Below are positions 24,982 to 35,742 of a stretch of DNA of 42,104 bases, piece by piece. A program made the translations under genes and the position numbers. The number at the start of each line of letters is the position of its first letter. The first letter of the stretch is position 1. The stretch is from Bradyrhizobium lablabi. Lineage in GTDB: Bacteria; Pseudomonadota; Alphaproteobacteria; Rhizobiales; Xanthobacteraceae. A model generated the notes under the pieces. The model saw nothing but the letters and a program-made list of their open reading frames with translations, did not search any database and was not told the origin of the DNA. The stretch is from NCBI RefSeq assembly GCF_001440475.1, contig NZ_LLYB01000109.1, positions 10,505-52,608 of the forward strand, written 5' to 3'.

Positions 24982-25728
24982 ATGAAGAAGTTTCTGTTAG
25001 GTACGGTTGCTCTCATCGCGTTCGCTGCGCCGGCGGCGGCCGCCGACCTTGCGGCGCGCCCCTACACCAAGGCCCCGCCGGCACCGGTCGCGCTGGTGTA
25101 CGACTGGAGCGGCTTCTACATCGGCGCCAACGGCGGCTGGGGTTCGAGCCGCAAGTGCTGGGATTCGGTGGCGCCTGCTCTCCTGATCGGCGCTGAGGGT
25201 TGCCATGACGCGACCGGCGGCACCGCCGGTGGTCAGATCGGTTATCGCTGGCAGGCCAGCAGCTGGGTGTTCGGCCTCGAAGCCCAGGGCAACTGGGCCG
25301 ACTTCAGGGGCAGCAACGCAAGCACGCTCTTCCTTGGCGCCCGGAACGACTCGCGGATCGACGCCTTCGGCCTGTTCACGGGCCAGGTTGGTTACGCCGC
25401 CAACAACGTTCTGTTCTACGTTAAGGGCGGCGCGGCCGTCACCGCGGATCGTTTCCGCATCTTTGATATTCCCACGGGCCTCGTCGTTGGCACCACCGGT
25501 GATGATACCCGTTGGGGAGCCAGCGTCGGCGCAGGCGTCGAATTCGGCTTCGCCCCCAATTGGACGGCCGGCGTCGAGTACAATCACCTGTTCATGCAGG
25601 ACCGCACGCATACCTTCGTCGACGGAGCCGGCGCCTTCTTCGCCGCCGATCGCATCAGTCAGGACGTCGATCTCGTCACCGTTCGCGTCAACTACAAGTG
25701 GGGTGGCCCGGTGATTGCGAAGTACTGA
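24982..25728 (+). CDS. Outer-membrane beta-barrel protein, Omp25/RopB-like (first)
   Basis: The 248-residue product has a signal peptide (MKKFLLGTVALIAFAAPAAA) and a mature start ADLAARPYTKAP, followed by DWSGFYIGANGGWG, the typical first strand of this eight-stranded barrel family. Later strands are QIGYRWQASSWVFGLEAQG, FTGQVGYAANNVLFYVKGG, GASVGAGVEFGFAPNWTAGV and the final VTVRVNYKWGG. A two-cysteine loop (KCWDSV and GCHD) is special to this copy among the three in the window. The end is VIAKY, not the usual aromatic terminal residue pattern YHF. Expected in the outer membrane as an abundant surface protein. A terminator follows. Confidence 0.9.
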   Translation: MKKFLLGTVALIAFAAPAAAADLAARPYTKAPPAPVALVYDWSGFYIGANGGWGSSRKCWDSVAPALLIGAEGCHDATGGTAGGQIGYRWQASSWVFGLEAQGNWADFRGSNASTLFLGARNDSRIDAFGLFTGQVGYAANNVLFYVKGGAAVTADRFRIFDIPTGLVVGTTGDDTRWGASVGAGVEFGFAPNWTAGVEYNHLFMQDRTHTFVDGAGAFFAADRISQDVDLVTVRVNYKWGGPVIAKY

Positions 25729-25751
25729 TCTTCGCTTTCCAAATCGGGATG

Positions 25752-25783
25752 AAAAGGCCGGCCTCGCGCCGGCCTTTTTGTTT
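25752..25783 (+). terminator. Rho-independent terminator of the first barrel gene
   Basis: AAAAGGCCGGC pairs with GCCGGCCTTTTT around CTCGC, followed by GTTT. It begins 24 bases after the stop. Confidence 0.9.
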
Positions 25784-25955
25784 GGTTGTACCGCGACGGC
25801 ATCAACACCCGCACCGGTTGCAGAATACCTACATTTGCCGCGGATGTGGTTTTTCGGCGACAGCAATTTGCGGAAACTTCGCGCTATATGCCGAAGCAAC
25901 CTCAAATTGACGGCTGAGGAAAAGTTGCGTTGGGAGCCGTGAAAGGAAAAAGAAA

Positions 25956-26603
25956 GTGAAAAAGATTCTGCTGACCACCACCGGTTTGATCGCGCTCGGG
26001 ATGGCGCCCGCGGTCGCCGCCGATCTTGCCGCCCGGCCTTACACCAAGGCGCCTGCCGCAGCGATTGCGATCAATAACTGGAGCGGCTTCTACCTCGGCG
26101 CGATGGGCGGCTATGCGCAGGAGAACTCGTCGGGCATCGGTACGCTGAGCGGCGGATTCGCTGGCGGCACCGCCGGCTACAACTGGCAGATGGGCAACGT
26201 CGTCCTCGGTCTCGAAGCCGATGCCGCCTGGGCGGACATTGGCACGACCCTGGGCGTTCCCGGCATCGCCTCGCTCGACTACACGATTCGCTCGATGGGT
26301 ACCGTTCGCGGCCGCGTCGGCTATGCTTTCGATCAGGTCCTGATCTACGGCACCGGCGGCTACGCCTGGTCCGACAACCGCCTGACGGCAACGGCGGCCG
26401 GCTTGGGGAGCGTCTCGGACAGCCGCTTCCACTCCGGCTGGACTGTCGGCGCCGGTGTCGAGGTGATGTTCGCACCGAAATGGTCGGTCAAGGCCGAGTA
26501 CCTCTACAAGAGCCTGGAAGGCGGCACCTACCTCGCCGGCACTTTCCCCGTCGGAACGATCAATCTCAACAGCGTTCAGGTCGGCGTGAACTATCACTTC
26601 TAA
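25956..26603 (+). CDS. Outer-membrane beta-barrel protein, Omp25/RopB-like (second)
   Basis: The 215-residue product has a signal peptide (MKKILLTTTGLIALGMAPAV, cleaved before ADLAARPYTKAP) and the barrel pattern NNWSGFYLGAMGGYAQ, GTAGYNWQMGNVVLGLEADA, VRGRVGYAFDQVLIYGTGGY, WTVGAGVEVMFAPKWSVKAE and a terminal VQVGVNYHF ending in phenylalanine, the barrel-assembly signal. It lacks cysteines. The start codon is GTG; AAAGGA lies upstream. It is more like the third barrel at 36069 than like its neighbour. It has its own terminator before uvrA. Confidence 0.92.
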   Translation: MKKILLTTTGLIALGMAPAVAADLAARPYTKAPAAAIAINNWSGFYLGAMGGYAQENSSGIGTLSGGFAGGTAGYNWQMGNVVLGLEADAAWADIGTTLGVPGIASLDYTIRSMGTVRGRVGYAFDQVLIYGTGGYAWSDNRLTATAAGLGSVSDSRFHSGWTVGAGVEVMFAPKWSVKAEYLYKSLEGGTYLAGTFPVGTINLNSVQVGVNYHF

Positions 26604-26611
26604 GAGTATGG

Positions 26612-26660
26612 CCCGGATAAGCGGATACCGCTTTTCCGAAAGGATCATGCTCAAACAAAA
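26612..26660. repeat. Possible dispersed repeat (GCGGATACCGCTTTTCCGA type)
   Basis: AAGCGG-ATA-CCGCTT (26619-26633) followed by TTCCGAAAGGATCATGC matches a motif I associate with repeated intergenic elements in alphaproteobacteria. Only one copy is in the window. Confidence 0.35.
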
Positions 26661-26689
26661 GCTTTCAGCCTTCCTGCTGAAACTACATG

Positions 26690-26729
26690 CGCCTCCGTTC
26701 CTCAATCCGGAACGGAGGCGTTTTCTTTT
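26690..26729 (+). terminator. Rho-independent terminator of the second barrel gene
   Basis: CGCCTCCGTTC at 26690-26700 pairs perfectly with GAACGGAGGCG at 26710-26720 and is followed by TTTTCTTTT. It separates the barrel gene from the uvrA promoter. Confidence 0.9.
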
Positions 26730-26829
26730 GCGCAGTTCCGCCCCGCGCTGCTGACGGCTGCTGCCAAAACGTTGATGGCGCAAAACAATCCGTTGATGAT
26801 TCGCGCGCGGCACTGGATATTCCCTCTCG

Positions 26830-26844
26830 TTCTTCCTATGTTCC
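26830..26844 (+). promoter_or_regulatory. SOS box (LexA site) upstream of uvrA
   Basis: GTTC-TTCCTAT-GTTC is an exact GTTC-N7-GTTC site, ending 88 bases before the uvrA ATG. It supports damage-inducible expression of uvrA. Confidence 0.75.
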
Positions 26845-26932
26845 GACTTTCAATCATCGGCGCCTGATCCCGGTTCGCTCCGGCAATGCGCGCCCAACGC
26901 GGCGCGCGACAAGCGCGCCTGGAAATGCCGAT

Positions 26933-29917
<2,985 letters not shown>

Positions 29918-29971
29918 TCGCTAAGTCAACCTGTGGCTCACCTGCGCTCCACCCGCCTATGAGCCTTCACG

Positions 29972-30190
29972 TCACTTGCCCGCTGTTATCTCCCGCTTCT
30001 CCAGCGACACTGCGATCCGTTCCAGAAAGACGTTCATCCGCCGGGTCTCCGCGATCTGTTGCTCGTAAAGCTCGGCCCAGTTGGCTCCGGACGGTCCACG
30101 TCCCCGATATCCCTTCGAAAGCCATAGCCACACCGCGATCAGCACCACGAACGGCAACCACGATGCCGCCAACGCCATCCAATCATTCAT
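29972..30190 (-). CDS. Small single-pass membrane protein
   Basis: The 72-residue product begins MNDWMALAASWLPFVVLIAV and continues WLWLSKGYRG, giving one membrane helix at about residues 5-27. The rest is a soluble tail with a short amphipathic helix (WAELYEQQIAETRRMNVFLE then RIAVSLEKRE). It may pack against a larger membrane protein. No function is known to me. It is convergent with uvrA, 54 bases apart. The ATG at 30190 fits the membrane helix; the frame is open 25 codons further up. Confidence 0.7.
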   Translation of the reverse strand: MNDWMALAASWLPFVVLIAVWLWLSKGYRGRGPSGANWAELYEQQIAETRRMNVFLERIAVSLEKREITAGK

Positions 30191-30313
30191 AAGAAATGTC
30201 TCCAATTTCACCGCGCGTCTGCGCATCTGCATGAGCGGCGGCGACTTGAGCGCGACTGATGGCATAACGCAACACGCTGCGCAATCTTACATTGATGATG
30301 GACCTGAATGTGC

Positions 30314-30380
30314 AGGATGGGTAGAGCGAAACCCATCGCCTTCGTAAACGGTGGGTTTCGCTTCGCTCTACCCACCCTAC
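30314..30380. repeat. Palindromic repeat (AGGATGGGTAGAGCG type)
   Basis: AGGATGGGTAGAGCGAAACC at the left and GGTGGGTTTCGCTTCGCTCT-ACCCACCCT at the right are inverted arms around CTTCGTAAAC. It lies between the small membrane protein and the YVTN gene (upstream of the former, downstream of the latter). Confidence 0.85.
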
Positions 30381-30400
30381 GCAGTGCACTCCTTCGCTGG

Positions 30401-31348
30401 CTACCGCCTGAGAAACGCCCCGAACGCCCGCGGCCCGTCGCCGACCTTGATCTCGCCTGTTACTTTCAGCTCAACCGCATCGATCACGCTGATCGAGTTG
30501 CTCTCCCAGTTCGCGACGATGACGCGCCTCCCGTCCGCCGTCGCCGCGATGCCTTCCGGATAATCGCCGACGGTGATGCGCTTGACCGGCGCCAGCGTGG
30601 CAAGGTCGAACACGGTGAGGGTGCCGTCATACTGGTCGGTGACGAAGCCGCGGCCCTGGGCCAGCGCGACGGCATAGGGGCGCAGGCCGGTCTTCACACG
30701 GCCGATCTCGCGGGCCTGCTCAATATCGATTACCGACACGTCGTTCGATCCGACATTGGCGGTGTAGGCGCGATGGCCCTCGGCATCGATGGTAATGCCG
30801 AACGGGCGCGTGCCCACTTTGATTACCGCCCGCCGCTCGCGCGTGGCGGTATCGATGACGGATACGCTGTCAGCATCGCGGTCCGCGGAAAGCAGCAGCC
30901 GGCCATCCGGTGTCACCGCAAGCCCGGACGGCGAGGCGCCGACCGTGATGCTCGCGCTCACGCGCTGCTCCCTGGGATCGATCACCCGTACCGCCGCGGC
31001 GTACCAGTCGGCGACATAGACGGTGGCGCCGTCCGGCGCCACCGCGACACCGAGCGGACCACCGCCGACGTCGATCTTGCCGACGATCCGGCGTGCGGCG
31101 GCATCGACTACCGTCAGCGCCTTGGTGTCCGGGCTCGTCACATAGGCGAAGCGCCCATCCGGCGTGATGGCGACGCCCGCCGGCTTGCCGCCGATCGCGA
31201 TGGTGGCGACCGGCTGCAAGGACGTGAGATCCACGACCGTCAGATTTTCGCTGAGCTGGTTGGTGACGAAGGCTTCCTCGGCCCAACCCTGCCCGGCGAA
31301 CGCTGCGCCGATGCCGCCGACGAACGCCGCCAGGGCAAGGGCCCGCAC
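30401..31348 (-). CDS. YVTN-family periplasmic beta-propeller protein
   Basis: The 315-residue product has a signal peptide (MRALALAAFVGGIGAAFAGQ, cleaved near GWAEE) followed by about seven repeats of roughly 42 residues of the form PxGVAVAPDGATVYVAD, VxVID, IxVG. Examples are GVAITPDGRFAYVTSPDT, GLAVTPDGRLLLSADRD and GIAATADGRRVIVANWES. It is a seven-bladed propeller of the kind often found near PQQ-dependent alcohol dehydrogenases. It starts two bases after the MxaD-like gene ends, so they form one operon. Its exact role is unknown; periplasmic binding or scaffolding is inferred. Confidence 0.88.
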   Translation of the reverse strand: MRALALAAFVGGIGAAFAGQGWAEEAFVTNQLSENLTVVDLTSLQPVATIAIGGKPAGVAITPDGRFAYVTSPDTKALTVVDAAARRIVGKIDVGGGPLGVAVAPDGATVYVADWYAAAVRVIDPREQRVSASITVGASPSGLAVTPDGRLLLSADRDADSVSVIDTATRERRAVIKVGTRPFGITIDAEGHRAYTANVGSNDVSVIDIEQAREIGRVKTGLRPYAVALAQGRGFVTDQYDGTLTVFDLATLAPVKRITVGDYPEGIAATADGRRVIVANWESNSISVIDAVELKVTGEIKVGDGPRAFGAFLRR

Positions 31349-31350
31349 GA

Positions 31351-31893
31351 TCAGCTTCCGCTCTCGACCTTCTTCTTCAGCGCCTCGAGGCCCGCGCGAT
31401 AAAGCCCGCTCACGGCCTTGACCGCGGCCTCATCGCTCAGCTCCGGCGGCGGGTCGTTGTTGGGAAAGCCGCGATAGAACGCGCCCGCCCATTCCAGGCT
31501 GCTTCCCTTGCCGTCGGCGCCGGGCGTAACCGTCAGGGTGGAGGAGTAGTTAGTGACCGGCAGCACCTTCACGTCGACGGCCGTGATCCGGTACGAATAG
31601 GTCATCTTCTCGGCGTCGTATTTGTAAAGCTCCTCGTCGACGGTCGCGCCATCCGCCAGTGTCAGCCGCCGCGTCGCCTCGATCTCGTTGCCTTTCGTGC
31701 CCTCGGTCTTGCTGACCGGCTGCAGCCAGCTCATGTCCTGGAAATTGCCGATCACCGCCCACACCTTGGCCGGCGGCGCGTTGATCTCGATCGATTCCCG
31801 CACCTTCTGGCGGGTCGGCCCGTGCGCCCAGGCGACCCCCATTACCGCCAGCGCCGTCAGCACGGCACCCACCCCCGTAATTGTCACTCTCAT
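31351..31893 (-). CDS. MxaD-like SRPBCC-domain periplasmic protein
   Basis: The 180-residue product has a signal peptide (MRVTITGVGAVLTALAVMGV, cleaved after WAHG) and an SRPBCC (START-like) domain: VRESIEINAPPAKVWAVIGN near residue 32, FQDMSWLQPVSKTEG, RRLTLADGATVDEEL and a final helix GLYRAGLEALKKKVES. It resembles MxaD, a periplasmic helper found in methanol dehydrogenase clusters, which affects electron transfer from the dehydrogenase to cytochrome c. No methanol dehydrogenase (mxaF or xoxF) is nearby. It is the first gene of a pair with the YVTN propeller. Confidence 0.85.
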   Translation of the reverse strand: MRVTITGVGAVLTALAVMGVAWAHGPTRQKVRESIEINAPPAKVWAVIGNFQDMSWLQPVSKTEGTKGNEIEATRRLTLADGATVDEELYKYDAEKMTYSYRITAVDVKVLPVTNYSSTLTVTPGADGKGSSLEWAGAFYRGFPNNDPPPELSDEAAVKAVSGLYRAGLEALKKKVESGS

Positions 31894-32119
31894 GTCGTTT
31901 CCCCAAAGTTTCGTTGGCCGCGCCGGCGCGCGTTGGCGATAGCGTACCGCATTTTCGTGCCAAAGAAGGCTGGTTCGTGGCGCTGCCGGGAAGCGGTAAT
32001 GCAGGATGCGTGGAGCGACGTTGTCCGCCGGAAGCGATACCGATCGCGCTTTTGCGGCGCGAACGAGGGCCGCATCCCGCCGCTTGGGAACTCAGAAGCC
32101 CGCAGCCGCAAATGCCGTT

Positions 32120-32446
32120 CTACACCGTCCAGTAATGCGGATGAGGCCTTGAGCGATCACCCCAATCGAAGGCTTCTTCATCGAGCTCGGATGGACCCGT
32201 GCGCAGATCTTCCAGTGTCACGTCGGATTGGTAGGCCTGACGCGCGGGATCAAATCGGAGGGCGTCCCAGCGGATCGGACAATGATGGTGACTGCCGAGC
32301 AGCCCGCCGGTCTTGATCACGGCGTAAGCCACGGTTCCGCTCACCTTGTCGAGCATCAGCCGTTCGATCGAGCCAAGTTTTGTGCCGTCGCGGCCGTACA
32401 CGCTCACACGCTCGACGCGATCACTGGGCACCAGGGTGTGAGGCAT
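32120..32446 (-). CDS. PRC-barrel domain protein
   Basis: The 108-residue product has one PRC-barrel domain (VERVSVYGRDGTKLGSIERL, MLDKVSGTVAYAVIK) at about residues 9-50, followed by a short tail with GSHHHCPIRW and a C-terminal GDRSRPHPHYW. PRC-barrel proteins occur as soluble adaptors in RNA and photosystem biology and as stress proteins; the specific role here is unknown. Histidine clusters hint at metal binding, which is only inference. GGAGGA precedes the ATG, fixing the start. Confidence 0.82.
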   Translation of the reverse strand: MPHTLVPSDRVERVSVYGRDGTKLGSIERLMLDKVSGTVAYAVIKTGGLLGSHHHCPIRWDALRFDPARQAYQSDVTLEDLRTGPSELDEEAFDWGDRSRPHPHYWTV

Positions 32447-32536
32447 GGCTTCCTCCCTGTCTTCCCCTGTTCGGTCAATATCATAGCACAGCCGCACTCG
32501 GGATGGGTGACCCTGTCTGCGACAAAGTCTCCAAAG

Positions 32537-32579
32537 GCGTAGGATGGGTAGAGCGCAAGCGAAACCCCTCACCCACGCA
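32537..32579. repeat. Partial palindromic repeat (AGGATGGGTAGAGCG type)
   Basis: GCGTAGGATGGGTAGAGCGC, followed by AAGCGAAACCCC, matches the left arm of the repeat at 30314-30380; the right arm is reduced to ACCCACGC. It lies between kptA and the PRC-barrel gene. Confidence 0.65.
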
Positions 32580-32592
32580 AACCGCAGGGTCC

Positions 32593-33150
32593 CTACTCTG
32601 CTCCGGTTGCCGATGGCGCCAGGAACTCCGGCGGCACCCGGTCCGTCAGCCAGACGCCATTGTCGGCGAGGTAGAACTTGAAACCATTCGCGTGCATGGC
32701 AAGGGCATCGATCTCAAAGATGTGCGGCTTGCCATGTCGCTGCCCGACACGACGGGCCGTCTCTTCATCGCGGGAAAGATGAACCTGCTGGCGCGCCTGC
32801 GGCTTCAAGCCTTGTTCAAGGATCGCTTCCACAAACCGCGTCGCCGTCCCGTGATACAGCACGGGCGGCGGCTCTTTGGACGACAACCCGAGTTCGACCG
32901 ACACGGAATGTCCTTGAGCCGCCCGGATGCGCTGTCCATCCGGCGAGACCGAAAACCGTTTCTTGTCGCTGGTCTCGACGACGTGGAGCAGCTCCTTCCG
33001 GTCGAACTTCGTGCCGGCGACATTGGCCTTGTCGATCAACGCTTCAATGCTGGCCCATCCCTGGGAATCCAGCACAAGCCCGATCGCATCCGGCTTGTGA
33101 CGCAGGACGAGACTCAAGAACTTGCTTAGCTGGGTGCGGTCGATCGACAT
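32593..33150 (-). CDS. kptA: KptA, RNA 2'-phosphotransferase (Tpt1 family)
   Basis: KptA/Tpt1 removes an internal RNA 2'-phosphate by transfer to NAD+, giving ADP-ribose 1'',2''-cyclic phosphate. In fungi and plants this finishes tRNA splicing; bacteria lack such introns, so the natural substrate here is unknown. The 185-residue product has LSLVLRHKPDAIGL at 12-25 with the Arg-His pair, RIRAAQGHS at 74-82, YHGT at 99-102 and VHLS at 123-126, so the catalytic set looks complete. The start MSIDRTQLSK is normal. A repeat separates it from the frameshifted gene upstream. Confidence 0.93.
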   Translation of the reverse strand: MSIDRTQLSKFLSLVLRHKPDAIGLVLDSQGWASIEALIDKANVAGTKFDRKELLHVVETSDKKRFSVSPDGQRIRAAQGHSVSVELGLSSKEPPPVLYHGTATRFVEAILEQGLKPQARQQVHLSRDEETARRVGQRHGKPHIFEIDALAMHANGFKFYLADNGVWLTDRVPPEFLAPSATGAE

Positions 33151-33200
33151 TTATCTTTCGCCTGGCCTTGTATACGACGGCGGGAGATCTGACCAGTGAT

Positions 33201-33318
33201 GTAGGATGGGGGAGCAAACGGGTCCGGCCTTTCGGCCGGCCCGATGATAAAGTCCGCGATCCCCATCAGGGTAGCCGTACGATGCAGAAGGATGGGTTTG
33301 GCTTCTACCCATCCTGCG
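33201..33318. repeat. Degenerate palindromic repeat with inner hairpins
   Basis: GTAGGATGGGGGAG at 33201 recalls the AGGATGGGTAGAGCG repeats. GGGTCCGGCC / GGCCGGCCC and AGGATGGGT (33289-33297) / ACCCATCCT (33307-33315) form two hairpins. It lies in the gap upstream of kptA. Confidence 0.6.
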
Positions 33319-33323
33319 GGCGC

Positions 33324-34222
33324 TCACCCATCGACCATCGACGTAATCTCGCCCCGTCGCCATTGCGCGAGCCGCTGCGCATAGCGCGGCGCGATACGGT
33401 CGTAGTTCGACCAGCTATCCTTCGTCATCGGCTCGTCGGCCCCGCGCCAGTAATTGGCTTCGCCGAAGATCAGCCTGGCGTCGCCCAGAGCCGTTGCCTC
33501 CTCGGGCTGCATCAACCGGTTCATGTAGGCGTGGCAGAACGCGTTGAATTCGGGCCTCACGTCCGCCTGCCAGAGCAGCCCGCCGAGCGCATTTTCCAGG
33601 AAAGCCCGCGGCGATCCGCGCCGCTTGCGCAGGGCATGCTGCTGCCGGCGTCGAGCCGCCCCTCGCGCAACAGGCCTTCCAGCGCGCACCAGGCCGCGAA
33701 GAAGCCGTCCTCGACGCGGTGTTCAGGCTTGTCGTCGGGATAGATCGTCGCATAGGCGCGCTCCTGAATGACGCCGAGATATAGATGTCGCGGCCGCCCG
33801 TCGCTGCCGAGTTCAACGATGGCCCTCAGGCCTTCGCGCGGCTGCGGCAGCGTAAAGCGGACCGCCTTGATGGTACCCTCCACGCGCCGCTCAAAGCGCG
33901 CGCTCAGCGCCGCATCGTCCATTTGCCAATCGAAACCCGGCGGCAGCGCACCGCGATAATTCGGACGGATGAACGCGTGCGACACAAAGGTGATCCAGAG
34001 GCGGCCCTGTTTGCGCGGCGGCCACAAGGCCCGGTTCTTGATATTGATGTGCGTCCCGACGTCCACGCCGAGCTTGGCTGCACTGATCCCAGGTTGGCTG
34101 TTCGGCGTCGCGCTCTTGAACGCTTTTTTTCCGAGCGCCACCGCAAGCGCGGTCGCCTCCGCGTCCTCGATACGCTTGCCCAGCGCGTCGAGGAGCATTT
34201 GTGTCAGATCCTGGCCGGTCAT
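33324..34222 (-). pseudogene. Unknown protein gene, split by a one-base frameshift
   Basis: From the ATG at 34222 the frame reads MTGQDLTQMLLDALGKRIED and stays protein-like up to WCALEGLLREGRLDAGSS, then turns into low-complexity text and stops at 33557. A second frame continues from about 33645 with LRKRRGSPRAFLENALGG, then LLWQADVRPEFNAFCHAYMN, to a stop at 33324. The full span is 899 bases, one short of 300 codons, so one lost base near 33629-33655 explains it. The repaired protein would be 299 residues, soluble, rich in tryptophan and tyrosine. I do not recognise a family. It follows an AAA ATPase gene by 74 bases on the same strand and probably shared its transcript. Sequencing error is possible. 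Confidence 0.7.
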
Positions 34223-34296
34223 GCGGTCTCCGGTTGCGATGCGCGGGCGCCGTCGGAACGCCGCCGCTTCGTTGTCGCGCCGGAATCACGGATGGT

Positions 34297-35112
34297 TCAC
34301 TCTCCAGCGATCGCACCTTCCACGAAACCTGCCGGATCCTCGCAGAACTCGCGCATCAAGCGAAAATGGTCAGTCTCTTCCACCTTCGTCGGCTCGAGTC
34401 GATACTTCGTCAGCCGTAGTAGCGTCGCGCTGGGATAGGCCATCAGGACAGGCGAATGCGTGGCCATGATGATCTGGCAATGGCCTATCTCGTCCATCCG
34501 CCGCATCAGTTTCAGAAACTCGATCTGCCGCGCGGGCGAGAGCGCGGATTCCGGCTCGTCGAAGATGAAGATGCCCTGCCGCTGGCAGCGCTCTTCGAAG
34601 AAACGCAGAAAACCTTCGCCATGGGAGTGCGACAGGAAGTCCGGCGGAGGGCCTCCTCCACTTGGATATTTCTGGGCCATCTCGTCCAAGTATCGGGCAA
34701 CCGAGAAAAAGCTTTCGGCGCGGAAAAACCAGCCATTGGTTATTTTGGGTAGCCAGCTCGCCCGCAACGCGTTGGACAATTGCCCTCCCATTTTTTCCAA
34801 CGCCCATGAGTGATCGACCGTCATGTACCCCTTGCCGCCCCCGGCTTCGTCGTAGCCGGCGAGCACGGCGATGCCTTCGAGCAAGGTGGATTTGCCCGTG
34901 CCGTTCTCACCGACGATGATTGTGATCGCCCGATCGAAGCTCAATTCGAAATCATCGCCCAAAAGCGGCAGGCAGAACGGATAGGCCTCGCGGTCGGTGA
35001 TCCGCGACGGCTCCAGCCAGATGCGCTTAAGGTACGGCGCCGGCAAATTGATCGGGCGATTGCGTCTGGAAGCCATGGGCCCTGGTCCGGAGGAAACAAT
35101 GTCGTTCGTCAT
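34297..35112 (-). CDS. AAA/ABC-type ATPase, predicted COG3910 family
   Basis: The 271-residue product has Walker A GENGTGKST at 68-76, an ABC-like signature SHGEGFL near 163-169, Walker B IFIFDEPES at 181-189 and ATHSPVL with the switch histidine near 219. The short spacing between signature and Walker A suggests an SMC/Rad50-like head without a long coiled coil. Such stand-alone ATPases often work with a partner nuclease or toxin, but none is certain here. The ATG giving MTNDIVSSG is chosen; MASRRNRPIN 12 codons later is possible. It is divergent from a small gene at 35143 with 30 bases between starts. Confidence 0.82.
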   Translation of the reverse strand: MTNDIVSSGPGPMASRRNRPINLPAPYLKRIWLEPSRITDREAYPFCLPLLGDDFELSFDRAITIIVGENGTGKSTLLEGIAVLAGYDEAGGGKGYMTVDHSWALEKMGGQLSNALRASWLPKITNGWFFRAESFFSVARYLDEMAQKYPSGGGPPPDFLSHSHGEGFLRFFEERCQRQGIFIFDEPESALSPARQIEFLKLMRRMDEIGHCQIIMATHSPVLMAYPSATLLRLTKYRLEPTKVEETDHFRLMREFCEDPAGFVEGAIAGE

Positions 35113-35142
35113 GGTTATACAGAAAACGCCGTACAATCCTAG

Positions 35143-35481
35143 ATGGCACGCCAATCAATGCCAAGCGTCACCTACACCATCTTCCGTAACGCCATCCTTG
35201 CCGGGCAGCAAGTTATCTGCCGCTATGGCGGGCGCAGCCGCGAGCTCTGCCCGTATGTCATCGGCACCAACAGACGCGGCGAAGAGGTCGTGCTGGCCTG
35301 GCAGTTCGCCGGCGACAGCAGTGGCCCACTGCCGCAATGGCGCTGCCTGAAACTTGCTGACGTCAGCGACGCCCGCCTGCGCGCAGGCCGCTGGCACGAG
35401 GGCGGCTCGCACCGCACGACGCAGACCTGCGTTAGCGATATCGATCTCGACATCAACGTTCAAGTTCGCAAGCACAGGTGA
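35143..35481 (+). CDS. Small protein with WYL-like core
   Basis: The 112-residue product starts MARQSMPSVTYTIFRNAILA and continues with GQQVICRYGGRSRELCPYVI, then GTNRRGEEVVLAWQFAG, QWRCLKLADVSDARL. The pattern of a short helix followed by RYGG, PYVIGTNRRGEEVVLAWQ and WRCLKLADV resembles the small beta-barrel (WYL-type) domain that senses ligands or nucleic acid in bacterial regulators. No DNA-binding domain is present, so it may be a stand-alone sensor. The resemblance is by eye and weak. It is divergent from the ATPase gene and could share its promoter region. Confidence 0.6.
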   Translation: MARQSMPSVTYTIFRNAILAGQQVICRYGGRSRELCPYVIGTNRRGEEVVLAWQFAGDSSGPLPQWRCLKLADVSDARLRAGRWHEGGSHRTTQTCVSDIDLDINVQVRKHR

Positions 35482-35495
35482 GCAAGCGTAGCACG

Positions 35496-35588
35496 CGTAG
35501 GGTGGACAAAGCGAAGCGTGCCCACCATCGAGCGACGATTGGTGATGGTTGGTGGACACGTCGCTAGCGCTCCTTTGCCCACCCTACG
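35496..35588. repeat. Palindromic repeat (GTAGGGTGGGCAAAG type), copy 1
   Basis: CGTAGGGTGGACAAAGCGAA at the left and TTTGCCCACCCTACG at the right are inverted arms. Inside, GTGCCCACCATCG and a GGTGATGG segment form a second fold. The same family is present at 36741-36830. Confidence 0.85.
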
Positions 35589-35664
35589 GACTGAATTTCG
35601 AGGGTTGAACAAGATGCAAACCTCGGACGCAATGTGTCGCGAGATCGCGAAACGATTCCACACC

Positions 35665-35742
35665 GTCATTGCGAGCGCAGCGAAGCAATCCATTGCCATC
35701 TCATGCGCGGAAGTATGGATTGCTTCGCTGCGCTCGAATGAC
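35665..35742. repeat. Palindromic repeat (CATTGCGAGCGCAGCGAAGC type)
   Basis: GTCATTGCGAGCGCAGCGAA at 35665, running into GCAATCCAT, is inverted at 35715-35742 as ATGGATTGCTTCGCTGCGCT then CGAATGAC. The near-perfect arms of 28 bases surround a 22-base loop. Such elements are frequent in this group of genomes. Confidence 0.85.

Noticed and set aside
30308..31402. Plus-strand open frame over the YVTN propeller gene
   Set aside because: The minus-strand reading has a signal peptide and regular propeller repeats; the plus reading has neither.
35143..35481. Calling the small protein a toxin or antitoxin partner of the ATPase
   Set aside because: No toxin motif is visible; the two genes are divergent rather than in one operon, so only a WYL-like resemblance is reported.
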